Part shown: piece by piece, positions 5,939-6,754 of the stretch
Position numbering within the stretch: the first letter of the stretch is position 1
How the letters are laid out: every line of letters starts with the position of its first letter
NCBI GenBank assembly: GCA_015494485.1
Contig: WGBF01000537.1
Coordinates: forward strand, 1 to 6,754
DNA length: 6,754 nucleotides
Direction of reading: 5' to 3'
Source: a bacterium
GTDB lineage: Bacteria; Calditrichota; Calditrichia; RBG-13-44-9; J042
Notes under the pieces: generated by a model
Told to the model about the DNA's origin: nothing
The model's input: only the letters and a program-made list of their open reading frames with translations
Database searches by the model: none
Program-made: the position numbers and the translations under genes

Positions 5939-5957
5939 AACAGGAATTCGCGCACAT

Positions 5958-6338
5958 TCAGGAATTAAAATAACGGTGAAGCTGCTGCTCCAGTAATCTG
6001 GGGGATACCGGTTTAAACATTACGGACGTGATGTAGGGATTAAAATCGGCTAAAAATTCCCCCTTTAACTCGCGGCTGGTGAGTAACAGGATGACCGGGA
6101 TGGGGTTGTTGGGGGTTGCAAACAAGCCTGTCAGGATTTGCCGGATGGTGACCTTGGCGCTGGGATGTCCATCCAGGAGCACCACTGCCGGGCGATTCCT
6201 GGACGTCCACGTTTGTTTTTTGGCGCTTGTAATGCTCAGGCTTATGACATCGTCAAAGCCCAGATTGCGTAACATAGTGGTGAGATTGTTGCGTGTTGTG
6301 ACCGAGTCGCTGATAATCAGGATGATGGAAGCCCCCAA
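5958..6338 (-). CDS. Single-domain response regulator (CheY-like receiver)
   Basis: A 126-aa protein that is one receiver domain with no output domain. From a TTG start at 6338, the key residues fall on CheY numbering: Asp11 in IIISDS, phospho-acceptor Asp56 in VVLLDGHPS, Thr87 in ILLLTSRE, Lys109-Pro110 in VMFKPV. The first of the two usual acidic metal-binding residues is Ser10, so Mg binding may be altered. It is more divergent than a core CheY, and its target (motor switch, CheR neighbour or HDOD protein) is unknown. The start is uncertain: TTG lacks a good ribosome binding site, while an ATG at 6348 overlapping the cheR stop (TAATG) is out of frame by one base across a run of five C at 6332-6336. 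It lies just after cheR, 9 nt if TTG is used, and is followed by the 77-nt promoter gap. Confidence 0.82.
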   Translation of the reverse strand: MGASIILIISDSVTTRNNLTTMLRNLGFDDVISLSITSAKKQTWTSRNRPAVVLLDGHPSAKVTIRQILTGLFATPNNPIPVILLLTSRELKGEFLADFNPYITSVMFKPVSPRLLEQQLHRYFNS

Positions 6339-6347
6339 TCCGTTCCA

Positions 6348-6754
6348 TTACGGGTGTTGATACACAATGGCTTTGTTTAATAAAATCAATTTAAATGCCT
6401 GAGAAATGCCATGAAGAGATTCCGAATGACCGATAAACAAATATCCCTGGGGATGAAGCATGGAATAGAAATTCTGCAGCGTTTTTTTCTTGGATTCCTG
6501 GTCGAAATAAATTAACACATTTCGGCAAAAAATAATGGAAAATTTCCCCAATTTGTTCATTTGCTCCGCATCGGAAATATTGCCTTTGTAAAATTTTACC
6601 ATGCTGCGGATGCGATCGTCAATCTGAAATCCTGTACCCGCTGGTTTAAAAAATTCATTTAAATATTCTTCCGGAACATTTCGGATGGAAAATTTGGAAA
6701 AGCGCCCCTGAACCGCTTGTTGCAGCACTTCCCGGTTAATATCCACACCAATCA
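6348..6754 (-). CDS. cheR: CheR, chemotaxis methyltransferase (5' part cut by window edge)
   Basis: S-adenosylmethionine-dependent methyltransferase that methylates glutamates of chemoreceptors. The visible part is the last 134 aa of a family usually 270-290 aa; the frame is open past 6754, so the GTG at 6746 is an internal Val, not a start. It opens in the SAM-binding fold at IGVDIN (the acidic residue that holds the ribose), then REVLQQAVQGRFSKFSIRNVP, a YF-like segment FFKPAGTGFQIDDRIRSMVKF, and the diagnostic FSIIFCRNVLIYFD (about 70 residues from the end) and GYLFIGHSESL. The N-terminal helical domain and the SAM glycine loop lie outside the window. It ends in TAA at 6348-6350 just before the receiver gene. 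Placement of cheR next to flagellar rod genes supports a joint motility/chemotaxis cluster. Confidence 0.93.
   Translation of the reverse strand, partial: IGVDINREVLQQAVQGRFSKFSIRNVPEEYLNEFFKPAGTGFQIDDRIRSMVKFYKGNISDAEQMNKLGKFSIIFCRNVLIYFDQESKKKTLQNFYSMLHPQGYLFIGHSESLHGISQAFKLILLNKAIVYQHP

Noticed and set aside
5881..5955. GTG start at 5955 that would add a hydrophobic 25-residue leader to the FlhB-like protein
   Set aside because: No ribosome binding site, not part of the family, and the T-rich promoter-like DNA explains the Phe/Leu-rich reading. A membrane anchor cannot be fully excluded.
1..6754. Search for mobile elements, CRISPR, tRNA or phage traces
   Set aside because: The whole window is filled by a continuous motility operon with no terminal inverted repeats, spaced repeats or transposase-like genes.

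Overview
The window is a single block of eleven genes, all on the minus strand, from the flagellar/chemotaxis gene set of a Gram-negative (diderm) motile bacterium. The genes for P-ring and L-ring proteins (flgI, flgH) and the P-ring chaperone (flgA) imply an outer membrane and a peptidoglycan layer. Two exported proteins (FlgI, FlgH) have signal peptides that appear to be cut just before a Gln (FA|Q), a habit often seen in the Bacteroidota/FCB assemblage. A Calditrichota-like or other FCB-type flagellate is my best guess, but the taxonomic call is weak.

Layout in transcription order (right to left): the C-terminal half of a CheR methyltransferase (runs off the right edge); a small stand-alone CheY-like receiver; a 77-nt gap holding a good match to a flagellar sigma-28 (FliA) promoter; then a four-gene accessory block: a stand-alone FlhB C-terminal-domain protein, a lipoprotein with a CsgG/FlgO-like look, an HDOD-domain protein and a GAF-domain protein. 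The classical rod/ring genes follow directly: flgF, flgG, flgA, flgH and the first two thirds of flgI (runs off the left edge).

Genes are packed almost end to end: three ATGA overlaps (FlhB-like/lipoprotein, lipoprotein/HDOD, flgA/flgH), one TAATG overlap (HDOD/GAF), and gaps of 9-19 nt elsewhere except the 77-nt promoter gap. This points to one polycistronic message, probably with an internal entry point before the FlhB-like gene. FlgF and FlgG build the proximal and distal rod, FlgA chaperones FlgI into the P ring, FlgH forms the L ring, CheR and the receiver belong to chemotaxis, and the FlhB-like protein may act at the export gate. The roles of the lipoprotein, HDOD and GAF proteins are unknown; their co-transcription with late-rod and ring genes suggests a regulatory or outer-envelope accessory role.

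No RNA genes, mobile elements, CRISPR arrays or convincing terminators were seen, and no stretch of more than 300 bases lacks a gene. Points worth a second look are the sigma-28-like promoter, the FlhB-like/lipoprotein/HDOD/GAF module, a FlgH without a lipobox cysteine, and a possible one-base homopolymer frameshift at the start of the receiver gene.
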